Assembly: GCF_002165305.2 (NCBI RefSeq)
Contig: NZ_CP032286.1
Location: 2,728,001 to 2,792,000 of the forward strand
Origin: Acinetobacter sp. WCHA55
GTDB taxonomy: Bacteria; Pseudomonadota; Gammaproteobacteria; Pseudomonadales; Moraxellaceae
DNA length: 64,000 bases
Direction of reading: 5' to 3'
The position numbers and the translations under genes are program-made. The notes below the pieces were generated by a model. It made no database searches, was not told the DNA's origin, and was given only the letters and a program-made list of their open reading frames with translations. This document shows, in pieces, positions 45,190-56,150 of the stretch. Every line of letters begins with the position of its first letter. Position 1 is the first letter of the stretch.

Positions 45190-46539
45190 ATGACTCTAAG
45201 CCAATCATTTAAAAAGATAATTTGTGATTCAACCCGCTCTGTATCTCATATACTACAGGCGTTGAATGAGCTCACACAGTTAGTCTATTTACAAAATGTC
45301 GATGCACCTGTCATTGCTTTTTTACCCGAGCGTTATCAAGTTTTTCAAAAAAACCAGCACTTTTTCTTTCAACGCACACAGGATTTTTGTTACATCCCTG
45401 ATGACCAAGAAATAGATATTTCCAGCAATATTCAGCCAAGCTCAGCACAAAAAGAAGCCTCTTTTAGTGGTGGACTCATTGGATTCGTCAGTTATGACTA
45501 TGCCGCCCAGCAGCATGTTCAGGTTCAAATTAAGTCTCAGCCCAGTCTATTCTTAGGGTTATACAGCAGTTATTTACAATGGACTGATGCAGGCTGGCTA
45601 TTTTGCAGTAGTGACTCACAAGCCGAACAAATTTATCGCAAAATTGAATCGTATTTATTACAGCCTGCTGCCTTAATCCATCCACTCCAACTCGAGTCGA
45701 TCTGCCAAGCACGTTGGACTGAAACCCAATACAAACAAGCCTTTCAGCAAGTACAGGAATACATCAAAGCTGGGGATTGTTATCAAATCAATCTCACACA
45801 AGAGTTCACTACCAAGGCACACGGTCAACTCCTAAGTGTGGTCGAAGCATTTTGGCAATTAACCGATGCACCTTACTCTGGCTATCTCCGTATCGATGAT
45901 TTTGAACTCTTAAGTTGTTCACCTGAGTTGTTTATTGATTTTCAAGCTCATCGAAAAATCATCACTAAGCCAATTAAAGGCACTATGCCACGCTTTGCAG
46001 ATCCAGTCTTGGATGAACAATCTAAACAACGCTTGAGGGCTTCGGAAAAAGACCAAGCTGAAAATGTGATGATAGTCGATCTACTGCGTAATGACTTAAG
46101 TGTTTATGCGGAAACAGGTTCAGTTAAAACACCTAAGCTATTTAATATTGAAAGCTTTAATCAAGTCCATCATATGGTCAGCGAAGTCGAAGCAACACTG
46201 AAGACAAAAGTTCATCCCTTTGACGTGCTACTCTCGGCACTCCCTGGTGGGTCTATTACAGGAGCACCTAAAATTCGAGCGATGCAAATTATTGAAGAAC
46301 TCGAAGGTGCACCACGTGGAGCGTACTGTGGCTCAATGGGCTATTTTAATTTCGATGGGACGGGGTCTTGGAACATTCTGATTCGTTCTATTCAAAAATT
46401 TCAAGATGAGCTTTCGCTTTGGGCGGGTGGTGGAATCACTATTGCATCAGAGTATGAGGCTGAATATCAAGAATGCTTTGACAAAGTCTCAGCACTGCTT
46501 AATTTACTCAATACCTTTGTGCAAACGGACACGAAATAG
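45190..46539 (+). CDS. pabB: Aminodeoxychorismate synthase component I
   Basis: PabB, 449 residues, making 4-amino-4-deoxychorismate from chorismate and ammonia for p-aminobenzoate and folate. The chorismate-binding fold is recognised by GDCYQINLTQEF, KPIKGTMPR, the catalytic region VMIVDLLRNDLS, and LPGGSITGAPKIRAM. The PIKG motif is the PabB form rather than the TrpE form. The amidotransferase partner pabA is not adjacent. Divergent from filA, sharing a 254-bp spacer, and closed by a terminator. Confidence 0.9.
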   Translation: MTLSQSFKKIICDSTRSVSHILQALNELTQLVYLQNVDAPVIAFLPERYQVFQKNQHFFFQRTQDFCYIPDDQEIDISSNIQPSSAQKEASFSGGLIGFVSYDYAAQQHVQVQIKSQPSLFLGLYSSYLQWTDAGWLFCSSDSQAEQIYRKIESYLLQPAALIHPLQLESICQARWTETQYKQAFQQVQEYIKAGDCYQINLTQEFTTKAHGQLLSVVEAFWQLTDAPYSGYLRIDDFELLSCSPELFIDFQAHRKIITKPIKGTMPRFADPVLDEQSKQRLRASEKDQAENVMIVDLLRNDLSVYAETGSVKTPKLFNIESFNQVHHMVSEVEATLKTKVHPFDVLLSALPGGSITGAPKIRAMQIIEELEGAPRGAYCGSMGYFNFDGTGSWNILIRSIQKFQDELSLWAGGGITIASEYEAEYQECFDKVSALLNLLNTFVQTDTK

Positions 46540-46550
46540 CCACAAAAATA

Positions 46551-46590
46551 AAAAAAGTGAACCTTCACATCAATGAACGTTCACTTTTTT
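46551..46590. terminator. Terminator between pabB and hisC
   Basis: AAAAAAGTGAAC and GTTCACTTTTTT form a stem between the convergent genes, with A/T tails for both directions. Confidence 0.82.
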
Positions 46591-46611
46591 AACAATTAAA
46601 GTCTTTGACGT

Positions 46612-47703
46612 TTATTTTAAAATATCATTTTTCAATGTATCGACTAAGCGTTGATTTTGTTCATCAGTTCCAACCGTGATACGTAAAAACTGGTTAATAC
46701 GCGGTTTATTGAAATAACGCACAATAATGCCTTGTTCACGTAATTCAGCCGCTAATTCACCTGCATCTTTGCTAGGCAATGATGCAAAGATAAAGTTGGC
46801 ACTCGATGGCAAAACATTAAAGCCCAGTGCTGTCAATTGTTCAACCAAATGTTCACGGCTCTGAATCACTTTTTGATTTTGTGCTTCGAAATAAGCTTGA
46901 TCTTCAAATGAAGCAACCGCAGCAGCAATCGCAAAACGGTCCATCGGATAAGAGTTAAAACTGTTCTTCACCGCTTCAAGCGCCGCAATTAAATGTGGCT
47001 GAGCAATCGCAAAACCAACACGTAAACCTGCCAGTGAACGAGACTTAGATGTGGTTTGACATACCACCAAGTTCTCATATTTTTCCACCAAACCGACTGC
47101 CGATTCAGCACCAAAGTCCACATATGCTTCATCAATCACCACGACTGAATTTGGGTTGGCTTGAAGTACTTCCTCAATAGCTGCCAAACCGATATCAATA
47201 CTGGTTGGTGCATTTGGATTGGTGATAATAATGCCACCATTGGCTTGCTTATAGTCATCCACCACAATTTCAAAGTCATCATTAAGTGGCAAAATTTTGG
47301 TTTTGACCCCAAAGAATTGGCTATAAACAGGATAGAAGCTATAGGTAATATCGGGGTAAAGTAAAGGCAGCTCTTGCACAAAAAAAGCTTTAAAAATATG
47401 CGCTAAGACCTCATCTGAACCATTGCCAACAAAGACATTTTCAACTGCAACATGTTGTTGTTTCGCAATCGCCTGCTTTAACGCAGAAGCATCTGGATCT
47501 GGATATAAACGCAGTACATCTGCAGAGTTTGCCAAGACCGCTTGAACAGCCTCCACCACTTTTGGTGAGGGTGGATATGGATTTTCATTGGTATTGAGCT
47601 TCAATAAATTTTGAATTTTTGGTTGTTCGCCTGGCACATACGGTTCTAATTCGCGTACTTCAGGACTCCAAAAACGCATTTGTTCTGTAGTAATGTTAGA
47701 CAT
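46612..47703 (-). CDS. hisC: Histidinol-phosphate aminotransferase
   Basis: HisC, 363 residues, PLP-dependent class II aminotransferase converting imidazole acetol phosphate to histidinol phosphate. The PLP Lys is in [17 protein letters not shown]; the substrate region [14 protein letters not shown] and [11 protein letters not shown] are typical. It lies downstream of hisD with a 174-bp spacer occupied by a palindromic repeat cluster, on the same strand. Confidence 0.94.
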   Translation of the reverse strand: MSNITTEQMRFWSPEVRELEPYVPGEQPKIQNLLKLNTNENPYPPSPKVVEAVQAVLANSADVLRLYPDPDASALKQAIAKQQHVAVENVFVGNGSDEVLAHIFKAFFVQELPLLYPDITYSFYPVYSQFFGVKTKILPLNDDFEIVVDDYKQANGGIIITNPNAPTSIDIGLAAIEEVLQANPNSVVVIDEAYVDFGAESAVGLVEKYENLVVCQTTSKSRSLAGLRVGFAIAQPHLIAALEAVKNSFNSYPMDRFAIAAAVASFEDQAYFEAQNQKVIQSREHLVEQLTALGFNVLPSSANFIFASLPSKDAGELAAELREQGIIVRYFNKPRINQFLRITVGTDEQNQRLVDTLKNDILK

Positions 47704-47733
47704 TGTCTATCTCATTTATGTACTCAACTTACT

Positions 47734-47846
47734 TTTATGTAAGCCCTCTCCTTCTAGGAGAGAGTTTGGGAAAGGTTTAAGATGTCCCAAACTGAATTAA
47801 ATATTTTCCCCTCTCCTAACCTCTCCCATAGAGAGAGGAACATTCA
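47734..47846. repeat. REP-like cluster of three hairpins between hisD and hisC
   Basis: Three consecutive inverted repeats are visible: CTCTCCTtctAGGAGAG, GTTTGGGA...TCCCAAAC (13-nt loop), and CCTCTC...GAGAGG. The G/C-tract-rich CTCTCC units recur in both outer parts. It looks like an extragenic palindromic repeat element rather than a promoter. Confidence 0.6.
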
Positions 47847-47877
47847 TTACTGAACACATGAGGGATCTAAATTTATA

Positions 47878-49167
47878 TTATTGATAACGATAACGTGCTG
47901 AACGTGCATGCGCATCTAAGTTTTCTTGCTGCGCTAAGATATCTGCGGTTTTCGCTAATGTTTTCACACCCTGCTCAGAGCACATGATCAAACTTGAACG
48001 TTTTTGGAAATCATATACACCTAACGGCGAGGAAAAGCGTGCCGTACCTGAAGTTGGCAAAACATGGTTAGGCCCTGCACAATAGTCACCGATCGCTTCT
48101 GGAGTATAGCGTCCCATGAAGATTGCACCAGCATGACGAATTTCTTCGGCCATTTCCTGTGCGTCATCTAAGCAAAGCTCTAAATGCTCAGGCGCCACTT
48201 GATTAATCAGCTCAACTGCTTCAGCACGGTCTTTCACAAGCACCAATGCACCACGGTTAGCGATCGAAGTACGTGCAATCTCCGCTTTAGGTAAAGCTTG
48301 TAAATGTGCTTCAATCGCTTGTTCTACGTCATTTAACAACTGTGCATCTGGCGTGATAAATACAGCTTGCGCCACAGTATCGTGTTCAGCTTGGGACAAT
48401 AAATCCATCGCCAACCATTCTGCGTTATTCACACCTTCAGCATAGACTAAAATTTCAGACGGCCCTGCAATCATGTCGATACCGACTTGACCGAATACTG
48501 CACGTTTCGCAGCCGCCACAAAACGGTTGCCCGGCCCCGTAATTTTATCCACAGCTGGAATCGTTTCTGTGCCATAGGCTAAAGCCGCAACTGCTTGTGC
48601 CCCACCAATGGTAAAGACACGGCTGACACCAGCCAAATAAGCTGCTGCTAATACCAACGGATTCAACTCACCATTCGGTGCAGGCACCACCATAATAATT
48701 TCAGGCACACCTGCTACATGAGCAGGCACAGCGTTCATCAATACTGATGACGGATAAGATGCCAAACCGCCTGGTACATAAATCCCGACACGGTCGAGTG
48801 GTGTGACCTTTTGTCCGAGCGTATTACCCAAGGCATCCACATAAGTCCAGCCTTCTTGTTTTTGTGCTTGGTGAAACTCACGAATACGGTTTGCCGCAAG
48901 TTCTAAAGCTTCGCGAACTTCGGTACTCAAACCATCAAATGCGGTTTTTAATTGTTCTTGGGTCAGTTCTAAATCTGAGAATTGATGCGCGGGATGTCGA
49001 TCGAACTGTTGGGTGAGTTTAAGAACATGAGCATTACCATGCTGACGAACATCAGCGATGATTTGATCTACGGTTTTTAAAAGTTCTGGGTCACTCACGG
49101 TTTCAAAAGCCAACAAATCAGCAAAGACTTGTTTAAAGTTCTGATCTTGAGTCGATAAACGTCGCAT
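47878..49167 (-). CDS. hisD: Histidinol dehydrogenase
   Basis: HisD, 429 residues from the ATG at 49167 ([11 protein letters not shown]), with GGA before it; a longer frame to 49236 has no support. It oxidises histidinol to histidine in two NAD-dependent steps with zinc. Family motifs include [48 protein letters not shown], and the zinc-site region [13 protein letters not shown] and [14 protein letters not shown]. It precedes hisC; hisG is also nearby but an opposite-strand gene lies between. Confidence 0.95.
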   Translation of the reverse strand: MRRLSTQDQNFKQVFADLLAFETVSDPELLKTVDQIIADVRQHGNAHVLKLTQQFDRHPAHQFSDLELTQEQLKTAFDGLSTEVREALELAANRIREFHQAQKQEGWTYVDALGNTLGQKVTPLDRVGIYVPGGLASYPSSVLMNAVPAHVAGVPEIIMVVPAPNGELNPLVLAAAYLAGVSRVFTIGGAQAVAALAYGTETIPAVDKITGPGNRFVAAAKRAVFGQVGIDMIAGPSEILVYAEGVNNAEWLAMDLLSQAEHDTVAQAVFITPDAQLLNDVEQAIEAHLQALPKAEIARTSIANRGALVLVKDRAEAVELINQVAPEHLELCLDDAQEMAEEIRHAGAIFMGRYTPEAIGDYCAGPNHVLPTSGTARFSSPLGVYDFQKRSSLIMCSEQGVKTLAKTADILAQQENLDAHARSARYRYQ

Positions 49168-49354
49168 CAATTTATCCACAATGAAAATAAACGGAAGCTT
49201 TAGTTTACCTTGTTTCCTGTATTTTGTGGGCAACAATCCTGCAGCTTAAGATAGAGTTTAATGAAAAATTACTTTTAAGCGCATCGGCAAATAAGTAGAA
49301 ATCTTATTTTTGAACTAGAATGATTTTAAGAATTAAAAGAATAGGGCAACGTTA

Positions 49355-49699
49355 ATGACGATTACAGATATAGCCCAAAGCTTTTCCATCGGGCAATTCA
49401 ACCAAGTTCAGCCGTATTTTTCACAAAATATTGTATGGGAAATCATCGGCGAGCGACAGCTCTCAGGCATCGACCAAGCTCTAAAACATTGCCAGTCTAT
49501 CGAACATTATTTTACAACGGTCGCGCATGAGTTCTATATTCAAGCAATTCATCAAGCAAGCCTTCATGTGATTGTTCAAGGTGAAGCGCAATTCCATGAT
49601 GTCAAGCAGACATCCCGAATTTCTGCTTGTGATGTCTATACTTTTAACAATTCGAATCAACTGGCTCAAATTCAATCCTATTGTATTTCAATCCTATGA
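49355..49699 (+). CDS. NTF2/SnoaL-like protein
   Basis: A 114-residue protein with the cone-shaped alpha+beta barrel pattern of the NTF2/SnoaL superfamily: N-terminal helices, the strand VWEIIGERQLSG, and the C-terminal strands ISACDVYTFNNSNQLAQIQSY. Members bind or isomerise small hydrophobic molecules, but the sequence does not show which. It lies on the strand opposite to the flanking hisD and hisG genes, interrupting what might otherwise be a his operon, and is followed by a terminator. Confidence 0.75.
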   Translation: MTITDIAQSFSIGQFNQVQPYFSQNIVWEIIGERQLSGIDQALKHCQSIEHYFTTVAHEFYIQAIHQASLHVIVQGEAQFHDVKQTSRISACDVYTFNNSNQLAQIQSYCISIL

Positions 49700-49722
49700 A
49701 AATATTAAAAATGAATGAGCAC

Positions 49723-49755
49723 AAAAAAACCGCCATCATCGATAGCGGTTTCTTT
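49723..49755. terminator. Terminator between NTF2-like gene and hisG
   Basis: AAACCGC/GCGGTTT stem with A7 on the left and a T-rich right flank, between convergent genes. Confidence 0.75.
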
Positions 49756-49772
49756 AAACAAAAAAGATCAAC

Positions 49773-51730
<1,958 letters not shown>

Positions 51731-51736
51731 CTAATT

Positions 51737-51988
51737 TTAAGCTCCGAATAAGCTTGCTTTACGCCATTCTTCTTTAGTCATTGCACGAATAGTCACCGCA
51801 TGTACTTCGCCACTTGCGATATAAGAATTTAATGGTGCATAAACAGCTTGCTGACGTGCAACAGGACGTTTGCCTTCGAATTGATCGTCGACAATACGTA
51901 AGTCAAACTTTCCGCCTTGCCCACTAACTGCAACTTCAGCTTCAGGAAAAGCAGCTTTTAAAATTTCAGTGAGCTGTTCACTATTCAT
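51737..51988 (-). CDS. ibaG: BolA/IbaG-family protein
   Basis: An 83-residue BolA-type protein starting at the ATG at 51988 (MNSEQLTEILKAAFPEAEV), with AGAGG eight bases upstream. The class II KH-like fold and the conserved His in GEVHAVTIRAMT fit IbaG (YrbA), which with monothiol glutaredoxin handles Fe-S clusters and responds to acid stress. The location directly upstream of murA is typical of ibaG. Confidence 0.88.
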   Translation of the reverse strand: MNSEQLTEILKAAFPEAEVAVSGQGGKFDLRIVDDQFEGKRPVARQQAVYAPLNSYIASGEVHAVTIRAMTKEEWRKASLFGA

Positions 51989-52080
51989 CACAAAGACCTC
52001 TTATAGGACCAACGGTGTAAAAACCTGCCATTTTACTATAAATCTGAAAAATAAATCATAAACCCGCACACTTTATATAT

Positions 52081-52110
52081 AAAAAAAGAGGTTTAAAAAA
52101 ACCTCTTTTT
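52081..52110. terminator. Intrinsic terminator after hpf
   Basis: AAAAAGAGGTTT/AAACCTCTTTTT stem 15 bp after the hpf stop, with a T-run on the minus strand. Confidence 0.78.
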
Positions 52111-52124
52111 GCATAAAAATCAAA

Positions 52125-52457
52125 CTAAATGGCAATAGGTTGGTAAACCTGTTGCATTTTTCGGTGTTTATCGAGCTGTCTTTTTAGTTTTTCTGATAAT
52201 TTTTTAATCGACGTATACATATCATCTGCTGAAGCCTGAGCAAAAAATTCAATGCCCGGCAAACGGATAATTGCTTCTGCAATATGATTGCTACTGCCTT
52301 TTTTAGTATGTTTATCGACCTGATGATCCTTGGTTAATTTCACCTGCATACTGTTCACTTGATCAATATGCTTGGTCATTTCTGCAAATTTGCAGCGAAT
52401 GGTATCTTCAATAGCTGGGGTAATGCTCAAATGATGTCCACGAATTGTTATTTGCAT
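52125..52457 (-). CDS. hpf: Ribosome hibernation promoting factor (short HPF/YfiA family)
   Basis: A 110-residue S30AE-family protein from the ATG at 52457 (MQITIRGHHLSITPAIEDTI), with GAGGG upstream; the in-frame extension to 52547 is not supported. Short HPF binds the 30S A and P sites and helps form inactive 100S ribosomes in stationary phase. It lies downstream of rpoN, as in many proteobacteria, but a strong terminator separates the two, so it may have its own promoter. Confidence 0.92.
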   Translation of the reverse strand: MQITIRGHHLSITPAIEDTIRCKFAEMTKHIDQVNSMQVKLTKDHQVDKHTKKGSSNHIAEAIIRLPGIEFFAQASADDMYTSIKKLSEKLKRQLDKHRKMQQVYQPIAI

Positions 52458-52570
52458 ATATCTATCCCTCACCTTCATTAGGATTAATGAGGAAAAGCCA
52501 AGACGATTTAATGACTGCAAAACAACCAGCGCGCATAGAAACATCAAATCATTTTAGCCATTCCTTAAAG

Positions 52571-52607
52571 AAAAAAGAGGTTCATTATCTTGTCATAATG
52601 AACCTCT
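52571..52607 (-). terminator. Strong intrinsic terminator between rpoN and hpf
   Basis: AGAGGTTCATTAT and ATAATGAACCTCT form a perfect 13-bp stem around 6 nt, followed by TTTTT on the minus strand. Confidence 0.9.
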
Positions 52608-52628
52608 AGAATAGTCAGATTTTAAATT

Positions 52629-54083
52629 TTAGATCAAGACTTTTCGTTCAGAAGATGACGGAATATGTAACGATTCACGATACTTTGCCACTGTCCGACG
52701 CGCCACATCAATGCCATCGTCTTTTAAGAGATTAGCAATTGCGTTATCTGACAAAGGCTTACGTGCATTCTCTTCAGCAATCAATTTTTTAATTTTGGCA
52801 CGAATTGCAGTTGAAGATGCTTCACCACCTGAGGTCGTACCCACATGGCTTGAAAAGAAATATTTCAACTCGAACAAACCGCGGGGCGTCAGCATATATT
52901 TATTGGTGGTCACCCGAGAAACGGTCGACTCATGCAATTCTACTTCTTCTGCAATATCTCGAAGCACTAAAGGCTTCATCCCCTCAGCACCAATTTCTAA
53001 AAATGCGCGTTGATGTTCAATGATACACGTTGCCACTTTCAGTAAAGTTTTATGGCGTTCATCGACACTTTTAATAAAGTTTTTCGCATCCAACATTTGA
53101 TTGCGTAAGTACTGGTTATCTTCACTTTGATCAGCACGTTTAATCATATTGGCATAAAACGAGTTCACACGAAGTTTCGGCATCACATCAGGATTTAAAG
53201 CCACTTGCCATTGTTCGTTTTTCTTCATGACTACAACATCGGGAATTTGATAATCCGAGTCTTTATCCTCAAACTCAAGCCCAGGATGTGCTTTTAGCGT
53301 TTTTAATAAATCAACCGCACATTTGAGCTGTTCTTGATTTAAACCCGTTTGTTTAATTAATTTCACTAGCTCATTGCTGATCAATAGTTCATAATTTTTC
53401 AGTAAATTCATGGCATCATTTCGACAAGCCGTGTGCATTGGCAAGGCTTCTAACTGCACCATTAAACACTCTGCAAGATTTCGTGCCCCAACGCCAAGTG
53501 GGTCTAAACGCTGAATATGTTTGAGCACCACAACCACTTCATCATCTTCAACTTCGTCTTCATAGTCCATGCTTGTTAAAAGATGTTGAACTGAAGTCGT
53601 TATTTCTGAAATCTCACAGTCTAAAAAGCCTTTATCGTCCAAAGAATCAATAATGCAATATGCAATCAACTGATCTACTTGCGAAAAATGCAATAGATTA
53701 ATTTGCTCCAGCATATGCTCTTTTAAGCCCAAATGACCTTGGCGATTATCTTCTCGCTCTTCAAATTCTGCCGCCCCCAAACTGGTCGGTTGATGCGTAT
53801 AAACATCATCCCAGTCGGTATCGACCGGTAAATCATCGGGTAAATGGTCTGCGTTGAGTTCGTTGGTCAAATCTTTCTTATCCTGTTCTTGCTCTTGCAT
53901 ACTGGATAAGCTTTCGATAGATGACTGTTCTTCTACTTTTTCTAAGAGCGGGTTGCTGTCGAGTTGAATTTGTATTTCTTGTTCAAGCTCAAGGCTCGAT
54001 AACTGAAGCAATCGAATAGCTTGTTGTAATTGGGGGGTTAGCGACAAAGAGTTCGCAACTTTCAATCCAACCGATAACTTCAT
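52629..54083 (-). CDS. rpoN: RNA polymerase sigma-54 factor
   Basis: Sigma-54, 484 residues. Region I is the Gln/Leu-rich SLTPQLQQAIRLLQLSSLELEQEI; region II is acidic (about 50-120); region III ends with a helix-turn-helix (LRDIAEEVELHESTVSRVTTNKY) and the RpoN box ARRTVAKYRESL near residue 460. It directs RNA polymerase to -24/-12 promoters activated by bacterial enhancer-binding proteins. The lptB gene that often precedes rpoN is not here; the upstream 320 bp is non-coding followed by a divergent pseudogene. Confidence 0.97.
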   Translation of the reverse strand: MKLSVGLKVANSLSLTPQLQQAIRLLQLSSLELEQEIQIQLDSNPLLEKVEEQSSIESLSSMQEQEQDKKDLTNELNADHLPDDLPVDTDWDDVYTHQPTSLGAAEFEEREDNRQGHLGLKEHMLEQINLLHFSQVDQLIAYCIIDSLDDKGFLDCEISEITTSVQHLLTSMDYEDEVEDDEVVVVLKHIQRLDPLGVGARNLAECLMVQLEALPMHTACRNDAMNLLKNYELLISNELVKLIKQTGLNQEQLKCAVDLLKTLKAHPGLEFEDKDSDYQIPDVVVMKKNEQWQVALNPDVMPKLRVNSFYANMIKRADQSEDNQYLRNQMLDAKNFIKSVDERHKTLLKVATCIIEHQRAFLEIGAEGMKPLVLRDIAEEVELHESTVSRVTTNKYMLTPRGLFELKYFFSSHVGTTSGGEASSTAIRAKIKKLIAEENARKPLSDNAIANLLKDDGIDVARRTVAKYRESLHIPSSSERKVLI

Positions 54084-54404
54084 AAAACACTACTCACCAA
54101 TACAACTATTTTTAAAGCACGCTTTACAAGCAATTTTTGTGCCGTTTTATTTTTTATAGCATAGAAAATTCAAAAAACCTACATTTTTTGAGCAGATTGT
54201 TTTTCATTTCCTATCCAGTTTCGAACTTTATGGATGACTTCATGTACAGCAGTGCTCTAAAGGATTCCTCCCGTCGCACATTTAGAAATTATACGAAACA
54301 TTTAGTGAGTCACTTGCACTTACTTACAAGAGTCCGCTAAATCAAAACATCTGCATCATTCTGCTTTGTTAGGCTAAAGCATAGACATTTTTTAGGGGAT
54401 TTAC
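54084..54404. other. Spacer between rpoN and the divergent DJ-1/PfpI pseudogene
   Basis: About 320 bp, AT-rich, presumably holding the promoters of both divergent genes. A 67-codon plus-strand frame (54137-54340) has no ribosome site and no recognisable family, so I do not call it. Confidence 0.6.
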
Positions 54405-54958
54405 ATGACTCAAAAAGTATTGTTCATAACCTCAAATACAGGCGTAGAGCATGATGAACTCATTCAGCCTCTCCATTTTTACAGTCCAAGGGCATAGAAT
54501 GTATTCATGCTGCCATTGAAGCTTGCGATGTTCGAACTGTCAAAATAGATGCAGATTCAGCGGCAAGCTATCCTCCAGATGTCGATTTAGATCATGTTCA
54601 TTATGACGACTACGATTTGCTGATTATTCCTGGCGGTGCAGTTAATGCTGGTCGATTACGCCATCATCCCAAAGCTCTCGAAATTATCCAAAGTTTTAGC
54701 AACCAAGCCAAACCGATTGCTGTGATTTGTCATGCGCCGTGGGTTTTGATTAACACTGAACGTATTCAAGCTAAACAACTGACTTCGCATAAAAATATAC
54801 GGCTCGATCTGGAAAATGCAGGTGCTATATGGGTCGATGAAGCCGTCCACTCATGTCATGCAGACGGTTGGACGCTCATCAGCTCACGTAGTCCAGAGGA
54901 TCTTCCCGCTTTTAATCAAGCGATATTAAAAGAACTTGAATCCAACTCATCCATTTAA
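54405..54958 (+). pseudogene. DJ-1/PfpI-family protein, frameshifted
   Basis: The gene starts with an ATG at 54405 (AGGGG upstream) and reads MTQKVLFITSNTGVEHDELI before running into a TAG at 54495. One missing T in a run of five (54476-54480) accounts for this: restoring it gives FLQSKGIECIHAAIEACDV and joins the frame that continues to 54958 with YDLLIIPGGAVNAGR and the nucleophile-elbow Cys in AVICHAPWVL. The full product would be about 184 residues, a typical PfpI/YhbO-like size. Either a real pseudogene or a sequencing error at a short homopolymer. DJ-1/PfpI proteins act in protein repair or as amidases. Confidence 0.85.
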
Positions 54959-54972
54959 GATGCCATAAAATA

Positions 54973-55002
54973 AAAAGAGCCTGATATTAAGCAGGCTCTT
55001 TT
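54973..55002. terminator. Terminator between PfpI pseudogene and ankyrin gene
   Basis: AAAAAGAGCCTG/CAGGCTCTTTT between convergent genes, A/T tails on both sides. Confidence 0.85.
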
Positions 55003-55017
55003 ATTCATTTTTAAAAG

Positions 55018-55329
55018 TTACAGGCTTTTTAAGTATTCAATAATTTCGACTTGTTCCGCCATTTCAGCCAGTTGAAGCGCAGTGTATTCACCTTTGTATT
55101 GGACATTCGCACCTTTTTCAACCAGCAGTTTCACCACATCTAGATAGCCATTTTCAGCCGCTGCTTGAAGTGCGCTATAGCCTTCATCATCGGTCGAGTT
55201 CACATCTACACCATTGGCGAGACTTTTTTCTACTTCAGCAAGTTCACCTAAAGATGCCCAATACACCAGTTCAGGTAAATGTAGCTCATCATCGTTTTCA
55301 GGAATTTCAGGGAGATAATTAAATTTCAT
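55018..55329 (-). CDS. Ankyrin-repeat protein
   Basis: A 103-residue protein with about two and a half ankyrin repeats: LVYWASLGELAEVEKSLANG VDVNSTDDEGYSALQAAAEN GYLDVVKLLVEKGANVQYKG, then a degenerate C-terminal cap. There is no signal peptide. Ankyrin repeats bind proteins, and small bacterial ones have no general function. It is probably single. Confidence 0.85.
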   Translation of the reverse strand: MKFNYLPEIPENDDELHLPELVYWASLGELAEVEKSLANGVDVNSTDDEGYSALQAAAENGYLDVVKLLVEKGANVQYKGEYTALQLAEMAEQVEIIEYLKSL

Positions 55330-55437
55330 AATTTATACTTCATCAAATATTCTAAATATTATTAAATATCATATTTCAATCTTTTGATAGATCCACTCCA
55401 TGATAATATCTAGCCATTTCTAGAGTTTTACCTTCAC

Positions 55438-55902
55438 TTAAGGAGAGTTGCTCAGCATTAACTTTTTTATTTTTTGTTCTACTTCTGAGCTCATATAAGG
55501 AATGAATGCCATAATTACACCAACTAAACCTACTATAAAACTTCCTATCATAAGAACCCACATTGTTTTATTTTTTCGTTTGTTACCTATATTGATATCT
55601 TGTAATTGAGTAGCCAATGGCTTCATAAGATTTCTATTTTGATCACCAAGAGCTTCTTTTATTCTTTCTAAATGCAACTTTACATCCGATGGTAATCCTT
55701 CAAATGGCGCTTGTTTCTTTGTATCCTCATAAAGGCTTTTAATATAGGATAAAAATTCTGGATTATTATTTTTAACAGCTGAAGCAAATAACCGTCCTAA
55801 TAAGATATGTAAATCTTGAGAAGTCAAATTATAGTTTTTCAAAAGTATTTCTAACTGATCCCTGTCCAAAACTAATTTTTCATTAAATGGCTTTTCTATC
55901 AA
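55438..55902 (-). CDS. Hypothetical protein with C-terminal membrane helix
   Basis: A 154-residue protein, not recognised. Residues 1-110 are helical and charged, and one hydrophobic helix (about 114-136, MWVLMIGSFIVGLVGVIMAF) is near the end, so it is a tail-anchored type. The start is a TTG at 55902, within the TGA stop of the small frame upstream (TTGA overlap), with AAGAAG before it. The region is markedly AT-rich compared with its neighbours, which suggests later acquisition. No homologue comes to mind. Confidence 0.6.
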   Translation of the reverse strand: MIEKPFNEKLVLDRDQLEILLKNYNLTSQDLHILLGRLFASAVKNNNPEFLSYIKSLYEDTKKQAPFEGLPSDVKLHLERIKEALGDQNRNLMKPLATQLQDINIGNKRKNKTMWVLMIGSFIVGLVGVIMAFIPYMSSEVEQKIKKLMLSNSP

Positions 55903-56045
55903 TTCTTCTTTTTAGAATGATCTTCTAATAAAATAGGCAGTATTGCTAAAATTCCCACATAAACTGTGACTGACCCAACAACTAAACTTAGTTGACTTCC
56001 TATAATCTCTAAAAATTTACCAAACTTAATTTTCAACCCATACAC
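55899..56045 (-). CDS. Possible small membrane protein (48 aa), coupled to next gene
   Basis: A GTG at 56045 opens a 48-codon frame with a hydrophobic stretch (IIGSQLSLVVGSVTVYVGIL) and a basic tail DHSKKKN. Its TGA overlaps the TTG start of the 154-residue gene by the tetranucleotide TTGA. No clear ribosome site precedes the GTG; a TTG nine bases later is an alternative. The hydrophobic profile and the coupled overlap are the only evidence. Confidence 0.35.
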   Translation of the reverse strand: MYGLKIKFGKFLEIIGSQLSLVVGSVTVYVGILAILPILLEDHSKKKN

Positions 56046-56111
56046 TTATTTTTTTAAAATTTTACCATCAAAAAAAATATAAATATTGCATTATTAAAAC
56101 AGCTTTGAATT

Positions 56112-56140
56112 AAAAAGCCCCCTTACGGAGGCTACTTTTA
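56112..56140 (-). terminator. Intrinsic terminator after the MFS gene
   Basis: GCCTCC-GTAA-GGGGGC imperfect stem followed by TTTTT on the minus strand, 11 bp after the stop. Confidence 0.65.
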
Positions 56141-56150
56141 ATTTTATATT

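Noticed and set aside
47734..47846. Possible CRISPR-like repeats
   Set aside because: The palindromes differ in length and spacing, there are no regular spacers and no cas genes.
54137..54340. A 67-codon frame between rpoN and the PfpI pseudogene
   Set aside because: No ribosome-binding site, no recognisable motif, and it occupies the divergent promoter region.
55376..55561. A 61-codon minus-strand frame overlapping the end of the 154-residue gene
   Set aside because: It is in a different frame of a better-supported gene; the extra 20 residues beyond that gene's stop are not enough to propose a frameshift.
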